The position numbers were made by a program, and so were the translations under genes. DNA of 36,986 nucleotides from an uncultured Pelagibacteraceae bacterium (GTDB lineage: Bacteria; Pseudomonadota; Alphaproteobacteria; Pelagibacterales; Pelagibacteraceae), in assembly GCA_902594245.1 (NCBI GenBank), contig CACJLM010000005.1, positions 1 to 36,986 on the forward strand, read 5' to 3'. Shown in pieces: positions 21,309 through 29,830 of this stretch. The notes beneath the pieces were generated by a model. The model searched no databases. It was not told where the DNA came from and was given only the letters and a program-made list of their open reading frames with translations. Position 1 is the first letter of the stretch; every line of letters begins with the position of its first letter.

Positions 21309-22186
21309 GCAGCTTTTTTCTTTTTTACAAGAGCTTGGTAACTCTCATTTAAATCTATAATCATTTCACAAACTTTAAATTGATTTTCTGCTATACATGA
21401 AACTGGAGTCACTTCTGCAGCTGTTCCAGTCAAAAAACAACCTTCAAAATTTTTAAGTTCTTCAGGTTTAATTTTTCTTTCGTGAACTTTGATATTTTTT
21501 GATTTTGCTATTTCGATTACAGTTCTTCGAGTAATCCCGTCTAAAAATGAGTCAGGTATTGGGGTATGTAATGCACCTTTTTCATCTTTAAAAAATATAT
21601 TTGCTCCTGTTGCTTCGGCCACATTTCCCTCATGATCAAGCATGAGAGAATCTGTATAACCCTGTTTTTCAGCTTCATGTTTTGATAAAGTGCAGATCAT
21701 GTAAAGACCTGATGCTTTTGTATCCCAAGGTATTGTATTTGGAGCTGGTCTTCTCCAACTTGAAATATTAAGTTTAATTCCTTCAACTTTTAATTTTGGA
21801 TCAAAATAAGATCCCCATTCCCAAGTCGCAATAGCAACATGTATTTTTGTTTGTTGCGCGGATATAGCCATCATCTCACTCCCTCTCCAAGCAACAGGTC
21901 TCACATAACCATTTTCTACTTTTTGAGTGGCGATAATTTTTTTACATGCAGCATTTATTTCGTCTTCACTATATGGAATTTCAAAACCCATCCTTCTCGC
22001 TGAATGAAATAGTCTTGAAGTATGTTCTTCTAATTTAAAAATTGAACCGTCATATACTCGTTCACCCTCAAAAACACAACTTGCGTAATGTAATCCGTGG
22101 CTTAATACGTGTACTTTAACTTCTGACCAATTAACTAATTCGCCATTGTACCATATTTTTCCTGTTCTCTTGTCGTAGGGTATCAT
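21305..22186 (-). CDS. ilvE: Branched-chain amino acid aminotransferase
   Basis: IlvE carries out the last step of leucine, isoleucine and valine synthesis. I start at the ATG at 22186 (MIPYDKRTGKIWYNGELV), giving 293 residues; the longer track start adds a hydrophobic decapeptide not expected in the family. Class IV aminotransferase motifs are seen: VLSHGLHYASCVFEGERVY (about 25-43), the PLP Lys157 in PWDTKASGLYM, and EGNVAEATGANIFF near 190. It is divergent from the MarR-type regulator gene; this neighbour pair recurs in alphaproteobacteria. It is convergent with pgsA, overlapping by two bases. Confidence 0.95.
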   Translation of the reverse strand: MIPYDKRTGKIWYNGELVNWSEVKVHVLSHGLHYASCVFEGERVYDGSIFKLEEHTSRLFHSARRMGFEIPYSEDEINAACKKIIATQKVENGYVRPVAWRGSEMMAISAQQTKIHVAIATWEWGSYFDPKLKVEGIKLNISSWRRPAPNTIPWDTKASGLYMICTLSKHEAEKQGYTDSLMLDHEGNVAEATGANIFFKDEKGALHTPIPDSFLDGITRRTVIEIAKSKNIKVHERKIKPEELKNFEGCFLTGTAAEVTPVSCIAENQFKVCEMIIDLNESYQALVKKKKAA

Positions 22187-22208
22187 TTTTGAAATATTAA
22201 AAAAAAAT

Positions 22209-22237
22209 ATTAACAAAAAATATCTTTGTATCTATAA
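22209..22237 (+). promoter_or_regulatory. Sigma-70-type promoter for the MarR/OmpR/EnvZ unit
   Basis: TTAACA (22209-22214), a spacer of exactly 17 bases and a perfect TATAAT (22232-22237) lie 23 bases before the MarR ATG. The -35 has one mismatch to consensus. This is the best promoter match I found in the window, and it drives an operon of three regulatory genes. Confidence 0.55.
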
Positions 22238-22260
22238 TATGTCAATATAACTTACCTATA

Positions 22261-22698
22261 ATGAAAGAACTTTTATATCTAAAAGATGATCAATTAAAAG
22301 ATTTAATTGAAAAGTTATTCATTGGTTATAGAGAAACGTTTTCAGATTCAAAAAAAATTTTGGATAAATACTCAATTGGCTTAGCCCATCAAAAAGTGAT
22401 CCATTTGCTCTCGATGTATGAAGGTATTTCAATATCAGAACTTTTAAAAAAATTAAAGGTAACAAAACAAAGCTTGAATAGAGTTTTGAAGGATTTGATC
22501 AAATTAGAAATTATAACTTTTAAAAAAGACGATCAAGATACTAGAATAAAACATGTCTTTTTAAATCAAAAAGGAAAAAAAATATTTGATGAAATTTTTA
22601 TTATACAAAAAAAGAGAATTTATAATGCTTTATTAAATTCTAGTTCAGAAGAAGTTATTAATTTTGATAATGTATTAAGAAAGATAATTAATGGATAA
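22261..22698 (+). CDS. MarR-family regulator, PetP-like
   Basis: The 145-residue protein has the MarR winged helix-turn-helix: SISELLKKLKVTKQSLNRVLKDLI (about 57-80), followed by a wing rich in charged residues (KKDDQDTRIKHVF). MarR proteins act as dimers and bind palindromic operators, often under control of a small ligand. The gene overlaps the start of the OmpR-type gene by 8 bases and is divergent from ilvE. This layout matches the petP-petR pair of Rhodobacter capsulatus; the orthology is inference from context. It could repress its own promoter just upstream. Confidence 0.8.
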   Translation: MKELLYLKDDQLKDLIEKLFIGYRETFSDSKKILDKYSIGLAHQKVIHLLSMYEGISISELLKKLKVTKQSLNRVLKDLIKLEIITFKKDDQDTRIKHVFLNQKGKKIFDEIFIIQKKRIYNALLNSSSEEVINFDNVLRKIING

Positions 22699-23368
22699 TA
22701 ACATTGCACATATATTAGTGGTTGATGATGATGACGGAATAAGGTCATTAGTAAAAAAATATTTATCAGAAAATAATTTTTTAGTCTCAACTGCAGAAAA
22801 TGCTGAAGATGCAGCCAAAAAAATAGAAATTATAGAATTTGATTTAATTATTTTAGATATAATGATGCCAGGTAAAAGTGGTCTTGATTTTATTAATGAA
22901 AATAGAAAATTTTTTGATACTCCAATAATTCTTTTGACCGCCAAAGGAGAACCTGAGGAAAGAATTGAAGGTTTAGAGATTGGAGCTGACGATTATCTTC
23001 CAAAACCATTTGAGCCAAAAGAATTGATTTTAAGAATACAAAATATATTGAATAAAACGAAAAACATTATCCAAAAGAGAGTTATCGAATTTAACAATAT
23101 AAAAATAGATCTAAATAAACTTATAATTTTAAAAAATAACAAAGAATACAAAATTAATAATACTGAGAAAATAATATTGGAAAAGATGATTGATAATCCT
23201 GGGAAAACTTTTGCAAGAGAGGATATCGGTTTACTTATAAAACTTGATAAGGAAAGATCTATTGATGTAATCATTACAAGACTGAGAAAAAAAATAGAAC
23301 TTGACCCAAAAAATCCAAAATTCTTACAAACAATTAGAGGAGAAGGTTATGTTTTATGGATTGAATAA
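22691..23368 (+). CDS. ompR: OmpR-family response regulator (PetR/OmpR-like)
   Basis: The 225-residue protein has a receiver domain: acidic pocket VDDDDG near residue 12, phospho-acceptor Asp56 in LIILDIMMPG, conserved LLTAKGE and the Lys of YLPKPFEPKEL. A C-terminal OmpR/PhoB winged-helix domain ends in IDVIITRLRKKIELDPKNPKFLQTIRGEGYVL. It should bind DNA after phosphorylation by the kinase encoded just downstream, with which it overlaps by 20 bases. In R. capsulatus the counterpart PetR lies beside the bc1 genes; here petABC is about 8 kb away. Confidence 0.92.
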   Translation: MDNNIAHILVVDDDDGIRSLVKKYLSENNFLVSTAENAEDAAKKIEIIEFDLIILDIMMPGKSGLDFINENRKFFDTPIILLTAKGEPEERIEGLEIGADDYLPKPFEPKELILRIQNILNKTKNIIQKRVIEFNNIKIDLNKLIILKNNKEYKINNTEKIILEKMIDNPGKTFAREDIGLLIKLDKERSIDVIITRLRKKIELDPKNPKFLQTIRGEGYVLWIE

Positions 23369-24668
23369 ATTCTTAAAAAATATTCTTCCTAAAAGTTTAT
23401 TTTATAGAGCATTATTAATTGTTGCTGTGCCGGTAATAGTCTTGCAACTTGTGATAACAATAGTTTTTTTCGACAGCCTTTGGATTAAAACAACTAAAGG
23501 AATGACTAGGGCTCTTGTAAATGAGATAAGTACGTTTTTAGAGTTTTATAATTCTGAAAATTATGACAAAACAGAAATAACAAAACTTTTTTCTGTTTAC
23601 CAAGATTTGAATTTTGAATTAGTTGAAGATGAAGAGTTTAATTTCACATATAATGAGAGATGGTTTAGTCCAATTGATAGAACTTTAAGAAGAGAACTAA
23701 AATCAAGATTTAAGCTAGATAATTTTTGGTTTGATACGACAAATTATAAGGAATTAATTGATATAAGAATAAATTACGAGTCTGGTTATTTTAAATTTTT
23801 AGTTCCAAGAGATAGAATTACTAGTTCCTCAGCAAGAATATTTGCATTATGGATAACCGTTCCTGCATTAATAATGGTATTTATATCACTCATATTTTTA
23901 AAAAATCAGACAAGACCGATTACTAATCTCGCTAGAGCAGCTGAAAAATTTGGTAAGGGTGAGGAAATTGAGGAGTTTAAACCGTCAGGTGCCTCGGAAA
24001 TAAGACAGGCAGGATATGAATTTGATAAAATGCGTAAAAGAATTAATAGACATTTAAATCAAAGATCTGAAATGCTTTCTGGAATAAGTCATGATTTAAG
24101 AACACCTTTAACTAGAATGAAATTACAAATCGCATTTATTAAAGATAAGGAGTTAACAGAGAAACTAGCTGAAGATATTAATGAAATGGAAAAAATGCTT
24201 AATGAATATCTTCAGTTTACAAAATCTTCTTTTCAAGAAAAAGATGAGATGTTTAACCTTACTGAACTCTTAGATGATATAAGTAAGAAATATAGTCGAA
24301 AAAATATGTCGATACGACTGATGCCAAGAATTTATTTTAATGGAAGAAAAAATTTAATTAGAAGATGTATTAATAATTTATTAGATAATGCGACAAAATA
24401 TGGGGAAAAAGTAAATATTGAACTAAGTAAAAATAACAATAATCTATTTATTAAAATAGAAGATGATGGTCCTGGTATTCCAGAAAATGAATACAACAAT
24501 GTCTTTAAACCATTTTATAAGATCAACAAAGGTAGAGCAGATTCAAAGTCTAGCGTAGGTCTGGGTTTATCTATAGCATCTGATATTATAAGATCCCACG
24601 GAGGAAATATAAATTTAGAAAAATCAAAAATGAATGGTCTTGAAGTTAGGATCTTTTTACCCGTTTAG
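23349..24668 (+). CDS. envZ: Sensor histidine kinase, EnvZ-type
   Basis: I start at the ATG at 23349 (MFYGLNKFLKNILP), giving 439 residues; the track start at 23301 lies deep in the response-regulator gene. The layout is: a membrane helix (about 20-40, LLIVAVPVIVLQLVITIVFF); a periplasmic segment of about 115 residues; a second helix (IFALWITVPALIMVFISLIF); a HAMP linker (PITNLARAAEKFGKG); a dimerisation/phosphotransfer domain with His248 in ISHDLRTPLTRMKLQ, the EnvZ-type H-box; and an ATPase domain with N-box NLLDNATKYG and G-boxes DDGPGIPE and GLGLSIASDI. It pairs with the OmpR-type gene upstream. The last 23 bases overlap the convergent ubiK-like gene. Confidence 0.93.
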   Translation: MFYGLNKFLKNILPKSLFYRALLIVAVPVIVLQLVITIVFFDSLWIKTTKGMTRALVNEISTFLEFYNSENYDKTEITKLFSVYQDLNFELVEDEEFNFTYNERWFSPIDRTLRRELKSRFKLDNFWFDTTNYKELIDIRINYESGYFKFLVPRDRITSSSARIFALWITVPALIMVFISLIFLKNQTRPITNLARAAEKFGKGEEIEEFKPSGASEIRQAGYEFDKMRKRINRHLNQRSEMLSGISHDLRTPLTRMKLQIAFIKDKELTEKLAEDINEMEKMLNEYLQFTKSSFQEKDEMFNLTELLDDISKKYSRKNMSIRLMPRIYFNGRKNLIRRCINNLLDNATKYGEKVNIELSKNNNNLFIKIEDDGPGIPENEYNNVFKPFYKINKGRADSKSSVGLGLSIASDIIRSHGGNINLEKSKMNGLEVRIFLPV

Positions 24669-24897
24669 ATTCAGTCTTTTTTTTAGATTTTATTTTATCA
24701 ATTTTTTTTTCCAAAATTTCTACTCTTTTTAATAATACCTCAAATTCATCTTTGCTTGTTAATTTTAATCTGAACACTAACTCATCCCTCTTTGATTTCA
24801 GAATTGTCAATAATTCAGAAGAAAGATCTTTTGTAGATATCATTCCTTGTTCAATTAATTTAGCTAGCCTATCAATAATAAACTTAGAATTTTTCAT
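24646..24897 (-). CDS. ubiK: UbiK/BMFP-family coiled-coil protein
   Basis: The 83-residue protein fits the BMFP family (YqiC/UbiK, PF04380), small membrane-associated coiled-coil proteins that assist ubiquinone biosynthesis. It has an N-terminal amphipathic helix (FIIDRLAKLIEQGMISTKDLSSEL) and a C-terminal coiled coil with heptad spacing (FEVLLKRVEILEKKIDKIKSKK) ending in a basic tail. The start is the ATG at 24897. It is convergent with the kinase gene and overlaps it by 23 bases, and is divergent from lgt across about 50 bases. The family call rests on length and pattern rather than a diagnostic motif. Confidence 0.75.
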   Translation of the reverse strand: MKNSKFIIDRLAKLIEQGMISTKDLSSELLTILKSKRDELVFRLKLTSKDEFEVLLKRVEILEKKIDKIKSKKKTESKRVKRS

Positions 24898-24946
24898 ATA
24901 TTATTTAATTACTTTTTTTAATTAAAGATTATAATTATTATATAAA

Positions 24947-25729
24947 ATGTTCACTAATAATTTTGACCCAGTAGCTATTGAAATTTTTTCTTTAGAAATA
25001 AGATGGTATTCTTTAGCATATATTATTGGAATTTTAGTTGGATGGGTTTTAAGTAAAAAATATTTTATCTCAAAAGTCGAAATTAAAGAGAATTTTGATG
25101 ATTATTTAACTTATGCAATTTTAGGTATAATCATTGGTGGACGATTAGGATATGTATTGTTTTATAATCTAAAATATTATCTTAGTTATCCAATTGATAT
25201 TTTGAAAATTTGGCAAGGGGGCATGTCATTTCATGGCGGACTTTTGGGCATTATCTTTGTGACAATTTGGTTTGCAAAAAAAAATAATCACAATCCATTC
25301 TATTATCTTGATACAATTTCAATGGTAGCTCCAATCGGTATATTTTTGGGAAGAATATCAAATTATATAAATTCTGAATTATATGGAACTGTGACTGATG
25401 TTCCTTGGGCAGTAAAATTTATTCAAGTAGATAATTATTTTAGACATCCATCTCAGTTATACGAAGCAACACTCGAGGGTGTAATTTTATTTATAATTTT
25501 ATTAATTTTTAAAAAGAGAGGTTTTTTAGATTTTCCCGGATTTATATCTGGTATATTCTTAATATTTTATTCATCATTTAGATTTTTTATTGAATTTTTT
25601 AGAGTTCCTGATGAACAATTGGGTTATATGATTTTTAATTTAACTATGGGACAAATTATTAGTTTTATCTTTTTTATTGTTGGTATTTATTTAATAACGA
25701 CAAAATATGAAATCAAATCAAAAAATTAA
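24947..25729 (+). CDS. lgt: Prolipoprotein diacylglyceryl transferase
   Basis: Lgt adds diacylglycerol from phosphatidylglycerol to the lipobox Cys of prolipoproteins in the inner membrane. The 260-residue protein has about seven membrane helices. Family landmarks are GGRLGYVLFYN (about 65), the conserved His-Gly-Gly in GMSFHGGLLG (about 95), the Lgt signature GRISNYINSELYGTVTD (about 137-153) and RHPSQLYEATLEG (about 172). Its end overlaps the start of the MidA-like gene by 23 bases, and pgeF follows: the lgt-midA-pgeF order recurs in alphaproteobacteria. A TATAAT (24930-24935) lies close to the ATG but lacks a clear -35. Confidence 0.97.
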   Translation: MFTNNFDPVAIEIFSLEIRWYSLAYIIGILVGWVLSKKYFISKVEIKENFDDYLTYAILGIIIGGRLGYVLFYNLKYYLSYPIDILKIWQGGMSFHGGLLGIIFVTIWFAKKNNHNPFYYLDTISMVAPIGIFLGRISNYINSELYGTVTDVPWAVKFIQVDNYFRHPSQLYEATLEGVILFIILLIFKKRGFLDFPGFISGIFLIFYSSFRFFIEFFRVPDEQLGYMIFNLTMGQIISFIFFIVGIYLITTKYEIKSKN

Positions 25730-26753
25730 TATTCCACTAGATGAATATATAAATTTATGTCTCTACGACAAAAAGAATGGATACTATATAAAAAAAAATC
25801 CTTTTAATAATAAAAGTGATTTTATTACTGCACCAAATGTTTCTCGATTATTTTCGGAGATGTTAGCTGTATGGGTTATAAATTTTTGGCAAAGTTTAGA
25901 CTCACCAAAAAATTTTAATTTAGTTGAATTGGGAGCTGGAAATGGTGAAATGATGAAAATTCTAATTGAAAGTTTCAAAAATTTTCCTACTTTTTTTAAA
26001 TCGTCTAATATATTCATTCATGAAAAAAGTCCTTTATTAACTAAAATCCAAAAAAAAATACTAAAAGGAAATGAAATTATTTGGGTATCAAATCTAAAAG
26101 AAATTAAAAAAAATCCAACAATGTTCATTGCAAATGAATTTTTTGACGCGATTGCAATTAAACAATTTATAAAAATAAAAAATTCGTGGTTTGAGAGATT
26201 TGTAAATATAGAAGATAAAAAAAAGGCATTTTTTTTTGATAAGAAAATTAATATAAAAAACTTTGAAAAAAAAATAGGGTATCAAATTAGTAATAGACAA
26301 AATTTTATTGAATACTCTGAAACTGGAATAGACTATTTAAGAAATATTTCACAAATAATAAAAACAAATAATGGTGGTGCTTTAATAATTGATTACGGAT
26401 ATTTTGACGAAAAAATGAAAAATACTCTTCAAGCTATGAAAAATCACAAATACTATGATGTTCTTAAGAACATTGGGAATTGTGACATAACCCATAATAT
26501 CAATTTTAGATTATTCAAAAAAATTATTAAAAATATTGATGGAATTAAAGAATTAACAACCACTCAAAGAAATTTTTTAATTCAAATTGGTATAAAAAAA
26601 AGGGCAGAAATAATTTCAAAAAATCTCTCCTTCTTAAAGAAAGTTGATGTTTACTATAGATTAAACAGATTAATAGATGAAAGACAAATGGGAAATTTAT
26701 TTAAGGTAATGATGATTAAAAATAGAAATAATAAATTTAGTTTAGGATTTTAA
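25707..26753 (+). CDS. MidA/NDUFAF7-family SAM methyltransferase
   Basis: The 348-residue protein belongs to the Methyltransf_28 group (PF02636). It has an N-terminal acceptor region with the characteristic GYYIKKNPFNNKSDFITAPNVS segment (about 22-43), the SAM motif LVELGAGNGEMMKIL near 72, the family motif FIANEFFDAIAIKQF near 140, and GGALIIDYGYF near 226. The mitochondrial homologue NDUFAF7 methylates an arginine of complex I subunit NDUFS2; whether the bacterial protein modifies NuoD is an inference. It overlaps lgt at its start and ends 2 bases before pgeF. Confidence 0.87.
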   Translation: MKSNQKINIPLDEYINLCLYDKKNGYYIKKNPFNNKSDFITAPNVSRLFSEMLAVWVINFWQSLDSPKNFNLVELGAGNGEMMKILIESFKNFPTFFKSSNIFIHEKSPLLTKIQKKILKGNEIIWVSNLKEIKKNPTMFIANEFFDAIAIKQFIKIKNSWFERFVNIEDKKKAFFFDKKINIKNFEKKIGYQISNRQNFIEYSETGIDYLRNISQIIKTNNGGALIIDYGYFDEKMKNTLQAMKNHKYYDVLKNIGNCDITHNINFRLFKKIIKNIDGIKELTTTQRNFLIQIGIKKRAEIISKNLSFLKKVDVYYRLNRLIDERQMGNLFKVMMIKNRNNKFSLGF

Positions 26754-26755
26754 GG

Positions 26756-27517
26756 ATGTTTAAATCAAAAAAATTAAATAAACTAAAAGGAATAAGTCAT
26801 GGTTTCTTTAATAAAAAAGGTGGTAAATCAAAAGGTATTTATAAAAGTCTGAATTGTGGGCCTGGATCGAATGATAAAAAAATAAATGTTATAAAAAACT
26901 TAAAAATTGTTAAAAATAAATTAGGTAAAAAAACAAAAGAAATTTTTTTACTTTACCAAATTCATAGTAATAAATTTGTCTATATATCCAAAGATCAGAA
27001 GATTAATAAAAAAAAAATTCAGGCTGATGCTATTATTACTGATCAAAAAAAATTACCAATTGGTATTTTGACAGCTGATTGTGTACCAATTTTAATTTAT
27101 GACAATAATTCAAAAATAATTGCAGCTATACATGCTGGCTGGAGAGGAGCTTATAAAGGTATTGTAGATAGAGTGATTAAATTTATGGTTAAAAAAGGTT
27201 GTGATCGAAAAAATATTCATGCTGCGATTGGTCCCTGTATTTCTCAAAAAAACTATAATGTTGGGGAAGATTTTCTAAGAAAATTTATTAAAAAAAACAA
27301 AAGAAATAGAGTTTTTTTTAAAAAAAGAGGAAATTCAATTTATTTCAATTTACCAAAATACGTAAAATCTCAACTTAAATTGAATAAAATTTCAAATATT
27401 GACCAAATAAAGCTCGATACTTTTGATAAAAAAAATAATTTTTTCAGTGCAAGACGATCTTTGAGACTAAAAGATGATGATTATGGTAGAAATATTTCAA
27501 TAATTATGATTAATTAA
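26756..27517 (+). CDS. pgeF: PgeF/YfiH-family multicopper-type protein (peptidoglycan editing factor)
   Basis: The 253-residue protein matches the YfiH/PgeF (laccase-domain, Cu-oxidase_4) family. Diagnostic segments are [22 protein letters not shown] (about 14-35), the metal-binding [12 protein letters not shown] (about 101) and [15 protein letters not shown] (about 122), and [16 protein letters not shown] (about 158). Family members have been assigned roles in peptidoglycan quality control and in purine nucleoside phosphorolysis; the sequence does not separate these. It closes the lgt-midA-pgeF run, and prs begins 8 bases later, so all four may share a transcript. Confidence 0.92.
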   Translation: MFKSKKLNKLKGISHGFFNKKGGKSKGIYKSLNCGPGSNDKKINVIKNLKIVKNKLGKKTKEIFLLYQIHSNKFVYISKDQKINKKKIQADAIITDQKKLPIGILTADCVPILIYDNNSKIIAAIHAGWRGAYKGIVDRVIKFMVKKGCDRKNIHAAIGPCISQKNYNVGEDFLRKFIKKNKRNRVFFKKRGNSIYFNLPKYVKSQLKLNKISNIDQIKLDTFDKKNNFFSARRSLRLKDDDYGRNISIIMIN

Positions 27518-27525
27518 AGTTTTCA

Positions 27526-28458
27526 ATGAAATTATTAACAGGAAACAGCAATAAAGCATTAAGTAAAAATATTGCGAAATATCTTAAGACTAAGATTGTC
27601 AATTCTAGTATTAGAAAGTTTGCTGATGGTGAAATATATATAGAAATTAATGAAAATATTAGAGGTAATAGTATTTTTATCATACAATCTATCTCTTCAC
27701 CCGCTAACGATAATTTGATGGAACTATTGCTTTGTATAGATGCTTTAAAAAGATCCTCAGCAAAAAATATAACAGCTGTTATTCCTTATTTCGGATATGC
27801 AAGGCAAGATAGGAAAGTTGTCCCTAGGACTTCAATTTCTGCTAAACTAGTTTCTAACTTAATTACTAAAGCTGGTGCTGATAGAGTTGTTACTGTAGAT
27901 TTACATGCGGGACAAATACAAGGTTTTTTTGATATACCAGTCGACAACCTCTTTGCTACCCCAATATTTGCAAGGCACATAAAAAAAAGAATCAAAAGTA
28001 AAAATATGATTTGTGTTGCACCAGACGTTGGTGGAACTGAAAGAGCTAGAGCACTTGGAAAAATTTTAAATGTAGGGCTTGCGATAGTTGACAAAAGAAG
28101 ACCTAAACCAGGACAATCTCAGGTAATGAATATAGTTGGAGATGTGAAAGGTAAAACATGTATAATTGTAGATGATATAATTGACTCAGGTGGAACAATT
28201 GTTAATGCTGCAAAAGCTTTAAAGGATAGAGGTGCTAAAGAGGTTTTTGTTTATATTACTCATGGGGTATTAAGTGGTGAGGCTGTAAAAAAAATTAAAA
28301 AATCAGCTATCAAAAATTTAGTGATAACAGATACCATCGATAATACTTCTAGAACAAAAAATGTAAAAAATATAGAAGTTTTGCCTATTTCCGGTCTTAT
28401 GGGAGAGGCAATTAAAAGAATTTCTAATTCAACTTCCGTATCAGATTTATTTAAATAA
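27526..28458 (+). CDS. prs: Ribose-phosphate pyrophosphokinase
   Basis: Prs makes PRPP from ribose 5-phosphate and ATP, the entry to purine, pyrimidine, histidine and NAD synthesis. The 310 residues match the family. Motifs seen are the N-terminal [34 protein letters not shown], the flexible catalytic loop region [24 protein letters not shown] (about 86-109), the metal-binding [19 protein letters not shown] (about 125), and the PRPP-binding loop [21 protein letters not shown] (about 210). It heads the prs-rplY-pth-ychF order known from many bacteria. Confidence 0.97.
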   Translation: MKLLTGNSNKALSKNIAKYLKTKIVNSSIRKFADGEIYIEINENIRGNSIFIIQSISSPANDNLMELLLCIDALKRSSAKNITAVIPYFGYARQDRKVVPRTSISAKLVSNLITKAGADRVVTVDLHAGQIQGFFDIPVDNLFATPIFARHIKKRIKSKNMICVAPDVGGTERARALGKILNVGLAIVDKRRPKPGQSQVMNIVGDVKGKTCIIVDDIIDSGGTIVNAAKALKDRGAKEVFVYITHGVLSGEAVKKIKKSAIKNLVITDTIDNTSRTKNVKNIEVLPISGLMGEAIKRISNSTSVSDLFK

Positions 28459-28501
28459 TTACCTTGATTATTTACAAACATGGGGTAAAAACCTGTGGTT
28501 T

Positions 28502-29236
28502 ATGAATACTTTAGATGCCAACATTAGAGACAACACTACCAAAGGTCAGCTAAACGCCATAAGAAAGAATGGCGATGTTCCTGGAATAATTTATGGTGGC
28601 GAAGATAAAAATCAAAAAATTTCAATATCAAAAAAATTATTGAAAATATTAATTGAAAAAGAAAATTTTCTTTCAAATATACTTACATTAAATGTTAACG
28701 GAAAACCTCAAAATGTATTACCAAGAGAGGTTAAGTATCATATTATAAGTGATGAACCAACTCATGTTGATTTTTTGAGAGTTTTACCTGGGGTAAAAAT
28801 TAAAATTGAAGTACCAGTTAATTTTATTAATCAGGAAAAATCTCCTGGTCTTAAGAGAGGTGGGGTTTTAAACATAGTTAGAAGAAAAGTTGAATTAAAA
28901 TGTCCAAGTGAAAAAATTCCAGAAAGCTTAACTCTTGATCTTGATGGAATTGATATAGGTGAGAGTTTTAAGATCTCATCTGTTAAATTAGACCCTGAGG
29001 TACTTCCCACTATTCAAGGACGAGACTTTGTGATTGCAACTCTTGCAGCACCAACCGTAATGAAAGAACCCGAGAAACCTGCAGAAGCTGAAGGAGCAGA
29101 AGGGGAAGAGGGAGCTGAGGGTACTGAAGCAGCGGCGGCAGCAGACGGTGAAAAACCTGCTGCAGATGGTGAGAAAAAAGAAGGTGAAGACAAAAAACCT
29201 TCTGATAATAAAAAGCCTTCGGAAGAAAAAAAATAA
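28502..29236 (+). CDS. rplY: 50S ribosomal protein L25/Ctc with long charged tail
   Basis: The protein binds 5S rRNA in the large subunit. Of its 244 residues, about 1-90 form the L25 domain (TTKGQLNAIRKNGDVPGIIYGG) and about 95-185 the Ctc/TL5 beta domain (VPVNFINQEKSPGLKRGGVLNIV). The final 58 or so residues are a low-complexity Glu/Ala/Gly/Lys tail with two DGEK units (DGEKPAADGEKKEGEDKKP). The codons of the tail are unusually GC-rich for this genome, which also creates long false ORFs on the other strand. It follows prs and precedes pth. Confidence 0.95.
   Translation: MNTLDANIRDNTTKGQLNAIRKNGDVPGIIYGGEDKNQKISISKKLLKILIEKENFLSNILTLNVNGKPQNVLPREVKYHIISDEPTHVDFLRVLPGVKIKIEVPVNFINQEKSPGLKRGGVLNIVRRKVELKCPSEKIPESLTLDLDGIDIGESFKISSVKLDPEVLPTIQGRDFVIATLAAPTVMKEPEKPAEAEGAEGEEGAEGTEAAAAADGEKPAADGEKKEGEDKKPSDNKKPSEEKK
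29060..29233 (+). repeat. Low-complexity GC-rich tail-coding segment of rplY
   Basis: The segment codes for repeated Glu/Ala/Gly/Lys runs and contains near-repeats of GAAGGAGCAGAAGGGG type. Its base composition is clearly richer in G than the flanking DNA. Slippage-driven length variation between strains would be expected. Confidence 0.6.
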
Positions 29237-29269
29237 TCAATTAAATTTGAATATACATCTTTATAGTTT

Positions 29270-29830
29270 ATGCTTTTATTTGTAGGCTTAGGTAACCCAA
29301 CACCAGATAGCGAAAATAATAGACATAATGTTGGTTTTAAAATTATAGACTCAATAAATAAAGAGTTTGGACTTTCTAAACAAAAACCTAAATTTAAGGG
29401 TTTATTAACAACTGGGAATATAAACAATAAAAAAGTCTACGCCATTAAACCATTAACCTTTATGAACAATTCTGGAATTTGTATTAGAGAATTAATCGAG
29501 TATTTTAAAATTGATGCAGAAGATGTAATAGTTTTTCATGATGACCTTGATGTTGAATTTGGTAAAATCAAAACAAAGTTTGGTGGATCCAGCGCTGGTC
29601 ATAATGGAATAGCATCTATCGATAAATTTATTGGAAAAGATTACTCAAGAGTTAGGATAGGTATTGGAAAACCTAAAAGCAACATTGAAGTTGCAGATTA
29701 TGTTTTGCAAAATTTTGATGAAGATGAGTCATTAGGGATTGAGAAAATTTCAAAAAATATAACAGAATCTATTTCAATTCTAGTGGAAAAAAAGTTGGAT
29801 TTATTTTCAAGTACAGTAAATAACAAATAA
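29270..29830 (+). CDS. pth: Peptidyl-tRNA hydrolase
   Basis: Pth frees tRNA from peptidyl-tRNA that has dropped off the ribosome. The 186-residue protein has the catalytic set: Asn9 in VGLGNPTPDSE, His19 in NNRHNVGF, the MNNSGICIREL segment near 62, and the Asp of VFHDDLDVEFGKIKTKFGGSSAGHNG (about 85-110). It lies 33 bases after rplY, and its stop overlaps the ychF start (TAATG), the usual rplY-pth-ychF order. Confidence 0.97.
   Translation: MLLFVGLGNPTPDSENNRHNVGFKIIDSINKEFGLSKQKPKFKGLLTTGNINNKKVYAIKPLTFMNNSGICIRELIEYFKIDAEDVIVFHDDLDVEFGKIKTKFGGSSAGHNGIASIDKFIGKDYSRVRIGIGKPKSNIEVADYVLQNFDEDESLGIEKISKNITESISILVEKKLDLFSSTVNNK

Noticed and set aside
29014-29427. 137-residue minus-strand ORF rich in Ser/Pro/Ala opposite rplY and pth
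   Set aside because: It is the shadow of the low-complexity rplY tail and spans two well-supported plus-strand genes.
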